A DNA stretch of 64,000 bases from positions 868,001 to 932,000 of the forward strand of contig JAFEFN010000013.1 of assembly GCA_018240525.1 (NCBI GenBank), read 5' to 3'. A program made the translations under genes and the position numbers. Below are positions 1 to 8,136 of this stretch, piece after piece; position 1 is the stretch's first letter, and each line of letters opens with the position of its first letter. The notes under the pieces are model-generated. The model saw only the letters and a list, made by a program, of their open reading frames with translations. It did not search any database and was not told the DNA's origin. The DNA is from Pseudomonadota bacterium (lineage in GTDB: Bacteria; Pseudomonadota; Gammaproteobacteria; Steroidobacterales; Steroidobacteraceae).

Positions 1-66
1 GCCGGCCGCCAGGTGCGGGTCGTCCTCGACCACCAGCACCTGTGCGGGTTCCTGGGCCGCGTTCAC
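1..66 (-). CDS. Response regulator, N-terminal fragment (runs off the window)
   Basis: Only the first 22 codons are in the window, read leftwards from a GTG at 66-64. The peptide contains QVLVVEDDPHLAAG, the beta1 strand and acidic pair (ED-D) at the start of a CheY-like receiver domain. The GTG overlaps the TGA of the upstream histidine kinase (GTGA), so the two genes are translationally coupled and very probably form a cognate pair. The output domain lies outside the window, so the target type cannot be told. Confidence 0.8.
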   Translation of the reverse strand, partial: MNAAQEPAQVLVVEDDPHLAAG

Positions 67-1139
67 GCCTGCACGCCCGGCGCGGCCGGCCAGCTGAGCA
101 CGAAGGTGGCGCCCTTGCCCGGCCCGTCGCTGTGCGCGCTGACACTGCCCCCGGCCAGGTCCATGAGCTTGCGCACGATGAACAGGCCGAGGCCCGTGCC
201 GGAGTTGCCCGCACCCTGGTGGCGGCGGCTGAACTTCTCGAACAGGCGCGCACTGTCGGCGGCGGCAAAGCCCACTCCGCTGTCGCGCACGGCGAGCTCG
301 ACCTGCGTGCCGGCGCGGCGCGCCTCGAGGACGATGCTGCCCCCGCCACCGGGGGCGAGCGCGACCAGGGCGTTCTCGAGGAGGTTGCGCACGACCACGT
401 CGAGTGCCAGCGGGTCGCTCAACACCTGCAGCGTGGCGTCGATCTGGCTGGTGATGGTGACGCCGGCCTGGCGTGCGCGCTCCTCCAGCTGGCTGACCAC
501 ACGGCCCACGGCGCCGGCAAGCTGCAGCAGCTCCGGGCGGAAGTTGGCGCGGCCGCGCTCCAGGCGCGCGCTCTCCAGGATCTGCGTCACCATGAGCTCC
601 ATGCGCGCGATATCGGCCAGCATGCGGTCGGTCAGCACGCGCGCGCGCTCCGGCGGCGGGGCGCGCAGGGCGAGGGTCTCCAGCGACAGCTGCAGGCTGG
701 CCAGCGGGGTCTTGAACTGGTGGGAGACCAGGGCGAGGAAGTTGTCCTGGTCCTCGAGCACGTGCGCCTCGGCGCGCAGGGCGCGGGCGATGACGAAGAT
801 GCAGGTGCCGAGCGCCAGCAGGAAGAAGGCGCCCTCCCACGCATACTGGCGGTTGCGGCGGCGTTCCTCGGTGAGCAGCATCTGCGCCACCGGCGCGGCC
901 AGGGCCGCATGCCCCTCGGTCACCGTGATCTCGGGCAACAAGGAGCGCACGCGGTCGGCCGCGGTACCGCCATCCAGCAGCGCCTGTGCCGCGGCGGTCT
1001 GCTGGGCGTAGGCCTCGCGCGCGGACTGCACGCGCTCCACCGTGTAGGCGTGCTGGTCGAGGATCCACCAGCCCACCTGCACGGCGGCGACCAGCACCAG
1101 GGCCAGCGCGGTGAGCTGGAAGACGCGGCTCGCCTTCAT
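63..1139 (-). CDS. Membrane sensor histidine kinase (HisKA/HATPase)
   Basis: A 358-residue inner-membrane sensor kinase. Membrane segments lie at about residues 7-26 and 102-122, enclosing a short (about 75-residue) periplasmic sensor region with no recognisable domain. The dimerisation/phosphoacceptor box is SHQFKTPLASLQLS with His140. The ATPase domain shows the N box (VVRNLLENAL), G1 (DSGVGF), F box (LFEKFSRR) and G2 (GTGLGLFIVRKL). The start ATG overlaps the hemL stop (ATGA) and its own stop overlaps the response-regulator start, so the kinase is embedded in a heme-biosynthesis transcription unit. The signal sensed is unknown. Confidence 0.93.
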   Translation of the reverse strand: MKASRVFQLTALALVLVAAVQVGWWILDQHAYTVERVQSAREAYAQQTAAAQALLDGGTAADRVRSLLPEITVTEGHAALAAPVAQMLLTEERRRNRQYAWEGAFFLLALGTCIFVIARALRAEAHVLEDQDNFLALVSHQFKTPLASLQLSLETLALRAPPPERARVLTDRMLADIARMELMVTQILESARLERGRANFRPELLQLAGAVGRVVSQLEERARQAGVTITSQIDATLQVLSDPLALDVVVRNLLENALVALAPGGGGSIVLEARRAGTQVELAVRDSGVGFAAADSARLFEKFSRRHQGAGNSGTGLGLFIVRKLMDLAGGSVSAHSDGPGKGATFVLSWPAAPGVQA

Positions 1140-2461
1140 GCGATGGCCGCCAGGGACTCATCGAGCGCGTGCACGAACACCTTCAGGTCCGGGCTGGTGT
1201 GCGCCAGTGACAGGAAGCACCCCTCGTAGGCCGAGGGCGGCAGGTAGATCCCGCGCGCGAGCATGGCGTGGAACAGCGCCCCGTAGCGCGCGGTGTCGTG
1301 CGCGGTGAGCGCGGCGGCAGTGCGCGGCGCGCCGGAGGCGTGGAAGGACATCCAGAAGAGCGACCCGGTGCGGACCAGGTGGATGGGGAATGGCGCGCGC
1401 GCCAGCACCGGCTTGAGCAGCGACTCGAGCTCGGCACCCAGCATCTCCAGCCGCTGCCAGCCGGCGGTGCGCTCGAGCAGGTCCAGGGTGGCGAGGCCGG
1501 CCGCCATGGCCACCGGATTGCCCGACAGCGTTCCGGCCTGGTAGGTGTCGCCATCGGGTGCCAGCCGCGCCATCATGGCGCGCGCGCCCCCGAAGGCCCC
1601 GACCGGCATGCCGCCGCCGATCACCTTGCCGAAGGTGGCCATGTCCGGGCGGATGCCGAGCACTTCCGCCGCACCGCCGCGCGCCAGCCGGAAGCCGCAG
1701 ATCACCTCGTCGAAGATCAGCAATGCGCCATGCTGGCGGGTGAGTTCGCGCAGCGCCGCCAGGAACTCCGCGCGCTGCGGCAGCAGGCCGTGGTTGGCGG
1801 GCACCGGTTCGATGACGACGGCCGCGATGCTGGCGCCTTCGCGCGCGAACAGCGCCCGCAGGGCCGACTCGTCGTCCAGCGGCAGCACGCGCGTGCAGGC
1901 CGTGAAGGCCTCCGGCACACCCGCCGAGGACGGGCGGCCGAAGGTGGCCAGTCCCGATCCGGCCGCGACCAGCAGGTGATCGGCGTGGCCGTGATAGCAG
2001 CCGGCGAACTTCACGATCAGGTCGCGCCCCGTGAAGGCACGGGCCACGCGGATGGCACTCATGACCGCCTCGGTCCCGGAAGACACGAAGCGCACCTGCT
2101 CCACCGCCGGGTAGGCGGCGACCACGCGCTCGGCCAGCTCCACCTCTCCAGCACACGGGGCGCCGAAGGTCGTGCCGCGGGCGAGCGCCGCGCTCACCGC
2201 CGCGACCACCTCCGGATGCGCATGGCCCGCGATGAGCGGGCCCCAGGAGCAGACCAGGTCCAGGTAGCGCCGCCCGTCGGCGTCGAAGATGTAGGCGCCC
2301 GCGCCGCGCTCCATGAAGAGCGGCGTGCCGCCGACCGCGCGGAAGGCACGCACCGGCGAGCTCACCCCGCCGGGGATGACGCGACAGGCGCGCGCGTACA
2401 GCGCCTCGGACTGCGGACACGAGGAAGCTGCGCGGTCGCGCTCGTTCAACACATTGCTCAT
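1136..2461 (-). CDS. hemL: Glutamate-1-semialdehyde 2,1-aminomutase
   Basis: A PLP enzyme that converts glutamate-1-semialdehyde to 5-aminolevulinate, the second step of C5 heme synthesis. The 441 residues match the family length. Visible landmarks are PGGVSSPVRAF near the N-terminus, the PLP-phosphate-binding SSGTEA (about 127-132), IFDEVICGFR (249-258) and the Schiff-base lysine in ATFGKVIGGGMPVGAFGG (Lys279). Its ATG overlaps the hemA stop (ATGA), so the two C5-pathway enzymes are coupled. This fits the need to channel the unstable semialdehyde between them. Confidence 0.98.
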   Translation of the reverse strand: MSNVLNERDRAASSCPQSEALYARACRVIPGGVSSPVRAFRAVGGTPLFMERGAGAYIFDADGRRYLDLVCSWGPLIAGHAHPEVVAAVSAALARGTTFGAPCAGEVELAERVVAAYPAVEQVRFVSSGTEAVMSAIRVARAFTGRDLIVKFAGCYHGHADHLLVAAGSGLATFGRPSSAGVPEAFTACTRVLPLDDESALRALFAREGASIAAVVIEPVPANHGLLPQRAEFLAALRELTRQHGALLIFDEVICGFRLARGGAAEVLGIRPDMATFGKVIGGGMPVGAFGGARAMMARLAPDGDTYQAGTLSGNPVAMAAGLATLDLLERTAGWQRLEMLGAELESLLKPVLARAPFPIHLVRTGSLFWMSFHASGAPRTAAALTAHDTARYGALFHAMLARGIYLPPSAYEGCFLSLAHTSPDLKVFVHALDESLAAIA

Positions 2462-3762
2462 GATTCTCTCTTCGGCGCGGCCTCGGGCACCGGGGTGCCG
2501 CCGCGACTGCTCTTGGCTCCGTCAAAAAAGGCATCCACCGCGTCGGGGCTCGCGTGCAGCGCGGCGGCGCGCAGTCCGGCGAGCGGCAGGTGCGCCAGGC
2601 GGCGCGCCACCGTGCACGCCAGGCGCTGCAGCTGCTCGGCCTGCGCGGTGTCCAGTGTACGCAGCTCATGGCTCAGTGCGCGGGCAACTTCGGCCGCGGC
2701 GATCTGCTCGAAGGTTTCGCGCAGGTCGGCCATCCGGCTGCCGATGGCGCGGGTGGCGAGTTCGGCGCGCAAATGCGTGAGGCGATCGTCGATCGCCGCG
2801 CGCACGGGCGCCAGGCGCACCAGTTGCGCCAGACGGCGACCCTGCGCCGCCTCAATGAGATCGTTCATGCCGACGCGGGTGAGGCCGGCGGCGCGGGCCG
2901 CGGCCGGGTCCACGTTCGGAGGCACGCCGAAATCGATCAGCAGCGGCGCGGCGGCGCTGCTGGCGCCCAGGCGCGCCAGTGTCGGGGCGTCCAGCACCGG
3001 CGCGCCCCCGCCCGTGGCGAGCACCAGTGCACGCAACTGCGGCGGCCGTGCACGGAAGGCCTCGAGCGACATCGACTCGGCGAACACCATGGCCGCCAGA
3101 TCCTGCGCGGTCTCGAGCGTCCGGTTGACGATGAGCAGCGGCACCTTCGCGGCCGCCAGGACGGTCGCGCAGCGGCGCGTCATCGGGGACACGCCCAGCA
3201 GGCCCACCGTGCCGGCGCCGCCGGCGAGGTGCTGTAGGGTGCGGTCGGCGGCCAGGTCCCCGAGCGAGGGGGTGCGCGCGCCGTTGGTCATGCGGCGTAC
3301 CCGCCGCGCCATGCCCAGTGCCTCGCCCATCAGCCGGTCGAGGACCGGCCCGCTGGTGTGGGCCAGACGTGCCTCCTCCCAGGCATCCTTGAGCTGGGTG
3401 GCGATCTCCTGTTCGCCGGTCTGGGCCGAGTCCAGACCGCACGCCAGGAGGAACAGGTGCTCGACCGCGGCCTCGCCGGTCCAGGCACGCAGCGTCTTGG
3501 CGGCCTCGCCGGGAGCGGGCGCGCGGCCGGTCAGGCACCGGAAGATCTCGGCCCGCACATCGGCAGCGGGTGCGCCATCGGCGGTGGCATAGACGACCTC
3601 CACGCGGTTGCACGTCCCCAGGTAGAGAATCTCGGCACCGCCCAGGTGGGCGCGCAGTTGCGGCAGGCGCAGCGGGACATCGGCGCGCGGTACCGAAAAC
3701 CGCGCCACTTCGTCCACGCCGACGTGGCGATAGGACAGGCCGACCACGCCGATCTGGTGCAT
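2458..3762 (-). CDS. hemA: Glutamyl-tRNA reductase
   Basis: An NADPH-dependent reductase of glutamyl-tRNA(Glu) giving glutamate-1-semialdehyde, the first committed step of tetrapyrrole synthesis. It has 434 residues. The N-terminal catalytic domain has GLSYRHVGVDEVARF and the nucleophile motif LGTCNRVEVVY (Cys51). The conserved AHTSGPVLDRL region follows, then the NADPH-binding domain and the C-terminal helical dimerisation domain. It heads a minus-strand unit hemA-hemL-kinase-regulator. The usual gammaproteobacterial partners prfA/prmC do not follow it here. Confidence 0.97.
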   Translation of the reverse strand: MHQIGVVGLSYRHVGVDEVARFSVPRADVPLRLPQLRAHLGGAEILYLGTCNRVEVVYATADGAPAADVRAEIFRCLTGRAPAPGEAAKTLRAWTGEAAVEHLFLLACGLDSAQTGEQEIATQLKDAWEEARLAHTSGPVLDRLMGEALGMARRVRRMTNGARTPSLGDLAADRTLQHLAGGAGTVGLLGVSPMTRRCATVLAAAKVPLLIVNRTLETAQDLAAMVFAESMSLEAFRARPPQLRALVLATGGGAPVLDAPTLARLGASSAAAPLLIDFGVPPNVDPAAARAAGLTRVGMNDLIEAAQGRRLAQLVRLAPVRAAIDDRLTHLRAELATRAIGSRMADLRETFEQIAAAEVARALSHELRTLDTAQAEQLQRLACTVARRLAHLPLAGLRAAALHASPDAVDAFFDGAKSSRGGTPVPEAAPKRES

Positions 3763-3975
3763 TTGGCGAGCTTAGCCGGCCGGGTGGTGCGGGAATGTCA
3801 CCGAACGGTCACGGCCGCGCGACGCCGCTCCCAGTTGACCGCCCCGCGGGCGGCCGGAACCCTTGAAGGGACACCCTCAGGAACCAGGCCGCGTGGGCTC
3901 GCCAGGGCGATACAATCGCCCCCCCCGGCCAGTGCGCCGCAGCACCAGAACGCCGGCCTCGATCAGGAGAATGCC
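3763..3975. other. Divergent intergenic region between hemA and the DmpA-like peptidase
   Basis: This 213-bp gap must hold both divergent promoters. A Shine-Dalgarno AGGAG at 3965-3969 serves the rightward gene. I could not identify convincing -35/-10 pairs. Confidence 0.4.
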
Positions 3976-5169
3976 TTGCCCGCCGCAAAGACACTCGCCA
4001 GCGCCACCGCCCTGCTCCTACTGACCCTGCAGGCGCACGCCGCGGAAGGCGCCCACAAGGTGCGGGCGCGTGATCTCGGCATCCCCTTCGAGGGCGTCCC
4101 GGGAAAGCTCAACGCCATCACCGATGTCGAGGGGGTCCTGGTCGGCCAGACCACGCTGATCTCCGGCAGCGGCAAGCTCGAGGTCGGCAAGGGACCGGTA
4201 CGCACCGGCGTCACCGCCATCCTGCCGCGCGGACCCGATTCCATCCAGAAATTCTCCTTTGCCGGCTGGTTTGCGGAGAACGGCAACGGCGAGATGACCG
4301 GCACGACCTGGGTGGAGGAATCCGGGTTCCTCGAAGGACCGGTGATGATCACCAACACCCACAGCGTCGGTGTCGTGCGCGACGCGGTCATCGCCTGGCG
4401 AGTCGCCCATGGGCCGGCCGATGCGACCGGCGCCTGGTGGTCGCTGCCGGTGGTCGCCGAGACCTACGATGGCTGGCTGAACGACATCAACGGCTTTCAC
4501 GTGAAGCCGGAGCATGTCTTCCAGGCCCTGGACGGCGCACGATCCGGGCCGGTGCAGGAAGGCAACGTCGGCGGCGGCACCGGCATGATCTGCAATGGCT
4601 ACAAGGGCGGCATCGGCACCTCCTCGCGCAAGCTTGCCGCCAAGGACGGCGGCTACACGGTCGGCGTGCTCGTGCAGTGCAACTACGGCCGGCGCCAGAA
4701 CCTGCGCATCGCCGGCATCCCCGTCGGTGCGGACATCTTCGGCGAGGACCCCTGGGCCTTCGTACCCTCCGACATCGCCGAGCGCGGTTCGATCATCGTG
4801 GTCGTGGCCACCGACGCGCCGTTGCTGCCCCACCAGCTCAAGCGCATCGCGCGCCGCGTCACGCTCGGCCTCGGCCGCAACGGCAGCACCGCCGGCAACG
4901 GCTCGGGCGACATCTTCATCGCCTTCTCGACGGCCAACCCCGAAGCCAGCGACGCCGAGCACCTCGTCAGCTTGAAGATGGTGCCCAACGACCTGCTCGA
5001 CCCGCTCTTCATCGCCACCGTGGAGGCCACCGAGGAGGCGGTGGTGAACGCACTGATCGCCGCGGAGGACATGACCGGCATCGACGATCACCACGTGACC
5101 GCGCTCTCGCACACCAAGCTGCGCGAGGTACTGGCCAGGCATGGCCGGCTGTTGCCGGTGAAGCAGTAG
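3976..5169 (+). CDS. Secreted P1 (DmpA/S58) family aminopeptidase
   Basis: A 397-residue self-processing N-terminal-nucleophile hydrolase of the L-aminopeptidase/D-esterase family. The start chosen is TTG at 3976, because AGGAG lies 6 nt upstream and the residues after it form a signal peptide (TLASATALLLLTLQAHA, cleavage near residue 23). The nearby ATG at 3971 is out of frame. Family landmarks are RTGVTAILPRG, ITNTHSVGVVRDAV, GNVGGGTGMICNGYKGGIGT and the autocleavage site GNGSGDIFIAF, where cleavage before Ser310 would create the catalytic N-terminal serine. The predicted location is the periplasm. Substrate preference cannot be told. Confidence 0.93.
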   Translation: MPAAKTLASATALLLLTLQAHAAEGAHKVRARDLGIPFEGVPGKLNAITDVEGVLVGQTTLISGSGKLEVGKGPVRTGVTAILPRGPDSIQKFSFAGWFAENGNGEMTGTTWVEESGFLEGPVMITNTHSVGVVRDAVIAWRVAHGPADATGAWWSLPVVAETYDGWLNDINGFHVKPEHVFQALDGARSGPVQEGNVGGGTGMICNGYKGGIGTSSRKLAAKDGGYTVGVLVQCNYGRRQNLRIAGIPVGADIFGEDPWAFVPSDIAERGSIIVVVATDAPLLPHQLKRIARRVTLGLGRNGSTAGNGSGDIFIAFSTANPEASDAEHLVSLKMVPNDLLDPLFIATVEATEEAVVNALIAAEDMTGIDDHHVTALSHTKLREVLARHGRLLPVKQ

Positions 5170-5210
5170 AGGGCGGCGGCCGCCAGGACGGGGCACGCGC
5201 ACCGAGGAAG

Positions 5211-5284
5211 TGGAGCGGGTGATGGGAATCGAACCCACGTTAGTAGCTTGGGAAGCTACAGTTCTACCATTGAACTACACCCGC
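5211..5284 (-). tRNA. tRNA-Gly (anticodon CCC)
   Basis: The minus strand folds as a complete cloverleaf of 74 nt. The acceptor stem is GCGGGTG/CACCCGC, the D arm contains AGTTCAATGGTAGAAC, the anticodon stem GTAGC/GCTAC encloses loop TTCCCAA (anticodon CCC), and the T arm carries GGTTCGATTCC. The 3' CCA is encoded (TGG at 5211-5213 on the plus strand). It stands alone and reads GGG glycine codons. Confidence 0.97.
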
Positions 5285-5293
5285 AAGTAGCTG

Positions 5294-5299
5294 ATTATA
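5294..5299 (-). promoter_or_regulatory. Consensus -10 hexamer of the tRNA-Gly promoter
   Basis: The minus strand reads a perfect TATAAT ending 9 nt before the mature tRNA 5' end, within an AT-rich patch (5288-5312) unusual for this region. No good TTGACA lies at the right distance. The implied start point is only 2-3 nt ahead of the mature 5' end. Confidence 0.55.
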
Positions 5300-5451
5300 A
5301 AATGAATTGACCCCAATCTGCTCGGCGGATCGCGCCCTTGCGGCGACAAGGTTACCACTCTCCCCTTGTGTGTGTGCGCCGCCAGGGCTGCCATGAAAAC
5401 GCTCGCGTCCACGAGACACGGCGTGCCTCCATCGCTCGGCCGTCAGCGCAT

Positions 5452-5883
5452 TCAGCCTTGCCCACCGAGGTGATGCACAACGAGCCCCGTCAGCCCCCCG
5501 AAGCTGACCAGCTGCACGGTGAAGAGCGCAAAACGCACCGCCACGAAGGCATTGGTCTGCGCATGGCACACATGGACCAGCGATTGCAGTACGCGGGCGA
5601 CCAGGACGGCTGAACACAGGACCTCCACCGCCAGGCCGCCGGTGCCGCTCGTCTGCAGTGCCAGCACGATCGCTGCGAACACGGGCAGGTTCTCGATGCA
5701 GTTCGCATGGGCTCGCATGGAGCGCCGATACCAGTCGGCGCCCTCCACCTGATCGGACCGGAACGCTGCGATCTGCGCCCGCGCGGTCAGGATCGCGCTC
5801 CAGCGGTAGACACCGATCGTGAAGACCAGCAGGAGAACGGTCCAGCTCGCGAACCCGAGCAGCATCCAGATTGGCACGGGCAT
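5452..5883 (-). CDS. MAPEG-family integral membrane protein
   Basis: A 143-residue protein with about four hydrophobic helices, starting MPVPIWMLLGFASWTVLLL. It has the MAPEG (membrane-associated eicosanoid/glutathione metabolism) signature region RSMRAHANCIENLPVFAAIVLAL, where the R-x-x-x-N-x-x-E-N pattern is typical. Bacterial members are of uncertain function but eukaryotic ones are glutathione-dependent transferases or peroxidases. It lies 52 bp downstream of the diiron protein on the same strand, so the two are probably co-transcribed. The ATG at 5883 was preferred to one 42 bases upstream because it opens directly into the first helix. Confidence 0.88.
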   Translation of the reverse strand: MPVPIWMLLGFASWTVLLLVFTIGVYRWSAILTARAQIAAFRSDQVEGADWYRRSMRAHANCIENLPVFAAIVLALQTSGTGGLAVEVLCSAVLVARVLQSLVHVCHAQTNAFVAVRFALFTVQLVSFGGLTGLVVHHLGGQG

Positions 5884-5935
5884 CCTCGATCTCCCGGCGC
5901 GGGGTGGCCGCCGCGCGGCAGCCACCCCGCACGGA

Positions 5936-6889
5936 TCAGGCCGGCAGGATCGGCGCCAGCGCCCCCCGGATGCGGGTCATCTGTGCGGGCGTCGTCATCT
6001 CGGTCAGCAGGCGCGCGAAGTGCGGGTGCTGCACCCCGGAGAGGATGTACTGCCACCGATAGCTGGCGAGCATCGCGGCGCCGAGCTGCGCCGCCTCCCG
6101 CTGCGAACAGCTGCGTCCGAGGTTGTGGATGAAGTAGGCCGTGTCCGCTTCCGACTGCGCCTGGAGGATGCCATCGACGGCCCCCACGAGTCCGATCAGG
6201 TCGCTGACCGCCGCATCGAGCTGTGGCGGCGAGAGTCGTGCATGTTCGGCGCGCCACTCGAGTTCATCGAGAAGGACGTGCTGGCACTCGTCCTTCCAGT
6301 GGTACTTGAACACGTCCCGGAACAACGGGCACAGCTCCTCGCGGGGCGCGATGCTCTCGGCATAGTGGGCCTGCACGAACAGCTCGATGTGGCAGGTCAG
6401 TGCCAGCACCGACCAGGTGCTCGAGGCCAGCACGACCTGCGCGACCTTGTTTGGATCGGCGACCTGGCGATAGCCGGCCGGCATCTTCCGTCCCATCATC
6501 GCTTCCATGCGCCGGAAGAGCTCCTGGTGCTTGACCTCCTCGCTGGAGAAGCGCAGCAGCCCTTCGACGGCCATCTGGTCGCCGAAGACGTGCGCCCGGC
6601 ACTGCTCGAGCATCTTGGCGCTGATGAAGCGCTCGACCAGCCCGAAGATGTAGGCATAGGTGCGGCCCTGGACCTGGCTCAGCAGGCGCGCCTCGTCGGA
6701 TGTCAGGAAATCAAGGCAATCTGCCCGCGACAGGCCGTCGGGCAGGAACTTGCGGGTGAAGTCGAAATCGCGGCCTCTGAGCAGGTCGCGGTCGATCTGC
6801 CACTCTGCCTTCTTGGATAGCGCGACGCAGCGCGCGTAGCGGCCGGACTGGCCGGGGGCGAGGATGGCGGGGGCAGCTGCAGCATTCAT
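5936..6889 (-). CDS. Ferritin-like diiron-carboxylate protein (putative oxygenase)
   Basis: A 317-residue soluble, mostly helical protein. Two pairs of carboxylate/histidine motifs are visible, FSSEEVKHQELF (E-E-x-x-H) and HWKDECQHVLLDELEW (D-E-x-x-H). With the flanking acidic residues (IELFVQAHYAE) they form a four-helix diiron site of the ferritin-like/AurF-like type. That chemistry points to O2 activation (hydroxylase or N-oxygenase) rather than iron storage. It is divergent from an AraC regulator and followed by a MAPEG gene. The family is assigned from the motifs only and the substrate is unknown. Confidence 0.75.
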   Translation of the reverse strand: MNAAAAPAILAPGQSGRYARCVALSKKAEWQIDRDLLRGRDFDFTRKFLPDGLSRADCLDFLTSDEARLLSQVQGRTYAYIFGLVERFISAKMLEQCRAHVFGDQMAVEGLLRFSSEEVKHQELFRRMEAMMGRKMPAGYRQVADPNKVAQVVLASSTWSVLALTCHIELFVQAHYAESIAPREELCPLFRDVFKYHWKDECQHVLLDELEWRAEHARLSPPQLDAAVSDLIGLVGAVDGILQAQSEADTAYFIHNLGRSCSQREAAQLGAAMLASYRWQYILSGVQHPHFARLLTEMTTPAQMTRIRGALAPILPA

Positions 6890-7014
6890 GGCGAGACACT
6901 CCGGGGTGATGTTGATTCCAACCGGTCGTCAGGCTACAAATGGCGGCTTCCCCGATGAATGACCGATACCCCGGACCTCTTGCTCGAGGCTCCGGCGACC
7001 GAGGACGGTGACCG

Positions 7015-7998
7015 GTGGATGTGCTCTCGGATGTCCTGCGCGTGATCCGGCTCTCCGGAGGCGTGTTCCTGGAGGCGGAGTTCACGGCGCCCTGGTGCGT
7101 CAGCGGGAAGGTTTCGCCGGAGGATTGCCGGCCCTTCCTCGCAGCGCCGCGTTACATCATCGCCTCGCACTTCGTCACCGCGGGTCACATGCAAGTGCGC
7201 ACGGCAGACAGCGCGGCCATCGACGTGCGGGCGGGCGAGATCGTGCTCCTGCCGCACAATGACCGGCACCGCTTCGGCAGCACGGTCGAGCTCGAGCCCG
7301 TGCCCGCGGGCGAGCTGATCCAGCAGCCCCGCGACGGCGGGCTCGCGCGCATTGCCTACGGCGGCGGCGGTGCCGGCACGCAACTTCTCTGCGGCTTTCT
7401 CGGGTGCGACCTGCCCTTCGCGCCGCTGCTCTCGGCGTTGCCGCCGATCCTCAAGCTGGACGTGCGCTCCAGCGCCTCGGGCGCCTGGATCGAGAGCTCC
7501 TTCCGCTTCGCCGCCGGGGAGATCGCGGCCGGCCGCCTCGGCTCGGCGACGGTGATCGCCAAGCTCTCGGAGCTGCTGTTCATCGAGGCACTGACCCGCT
7601 ATGTGGAGAGCCAGCCGGGGGAGAGCAGCCCCTGGCTTGCCGGGCTGCGCGATCCGCAGATCGGCCGCGCGCTGGCCCTGCTGCACGCCCGCCCCGCCGA
7701 GCCATGGACCGCGGAGTCCCTGGCAGGCGCGATCGGCATGTCGCGCTCGGTATTCGCCGAGCGCTTCGCCGCACGGGTGGGGCACCCACCGATGCAGTAC
7801 CTGACGCTGTGGCGCATGCAGATGGCGGCGCAACAGCTGGGCGAGGGTCGCGGGAGCGTGGCGCAGGTCGGCTTTGCGGTGGGCTACGAGTCCGAAGCGG
7901 CATTCAGCCGCGCGTTCAAGCGTCACTTCGGCACATCGCCCGGGAGCTGGCGCAGGCGCGGCGACGATCCCACGCCGAGGGTCGTCGTCGGCCCGTGA
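7015..7998 (+). CDS. AraC-family transcriptional regulator with cupin sensor
   Basis: A 327-residue regulator. The N-terminal ~180 residues resemble the cupin domain of AraC-type regulators (VRAGEIVLLPHNDRHRFGS). The C-terminal ~100 residues hold two helix-turn-helix motifs: WTAESLAGAIGMSRSVFAERF and VAQVGFAVGYESEAAFSRAFKRHFGTSPGSWRR, the classic AraC signature. The start is GTG at 7015. A second GTG at 7021 is possible. It is divergent from the diiron/MAPEG pair across 125 bp, the usual geometry for a regulator of the adjacent operon, so that pair is its likely target. Confidence 0.92.
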   Translation: MDVLSDVLRVIRLSGGVFLEAEFTAPWCVSGKVSPEDCRPFLAAPRYIIASHFVTAGHMQVRTADSAAIDVRAGEIVLLPHNDRHRFGSTVELEPVPAGELIQQPRDGGLARIAYGGGGAGTQLLCGFLGCDLPFAPLLSALPPILKLDVRSSASGAWIESSFRFAAGEIAAGRLGSATVIAKLSELLFIEALTRYVESQPGESSPWLAGLRDPQIGRALALLHARPAEPWTAESLAGAIGMSRSVFAERFAARVGHPPMQYLTLWRMQMAAQQLGEGRGSVAQVGFAVGYESEAAFSRAFKRHFGTSPGSWRRRGDDPTPRVVVGP

Positions 7999-8036
7999 TG
8001 CACGGCGCGCGCGACGTACGGCCCCGGTGCGCTTGC

Positions 8037-8066
8037 TTGGACCACTCCGGTAGTGCGGTGTATAAA
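8037..8066 (+). promoter_or_regulatory. Putative sigma-70 promoter of the OmpA-like gene
   Basis: TTGGAC (8037-8042) and TATAAA (8061-8066) are separated by 18 nt, about 70 bp upstream of the OmpA-like start. An inverted repeat CAACA-AGC-TGTTG (8070-8082) lies just downstream and could bind a regulator. Confidence 0.5.
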
Positions 8067-8136
8067 GTCAACAAGCTGTTGGCTTGCTCCTGCGGGCGCA
8101 GCGCTACTAAGAAAGCGATGAGGGGAGGCTCGATCG

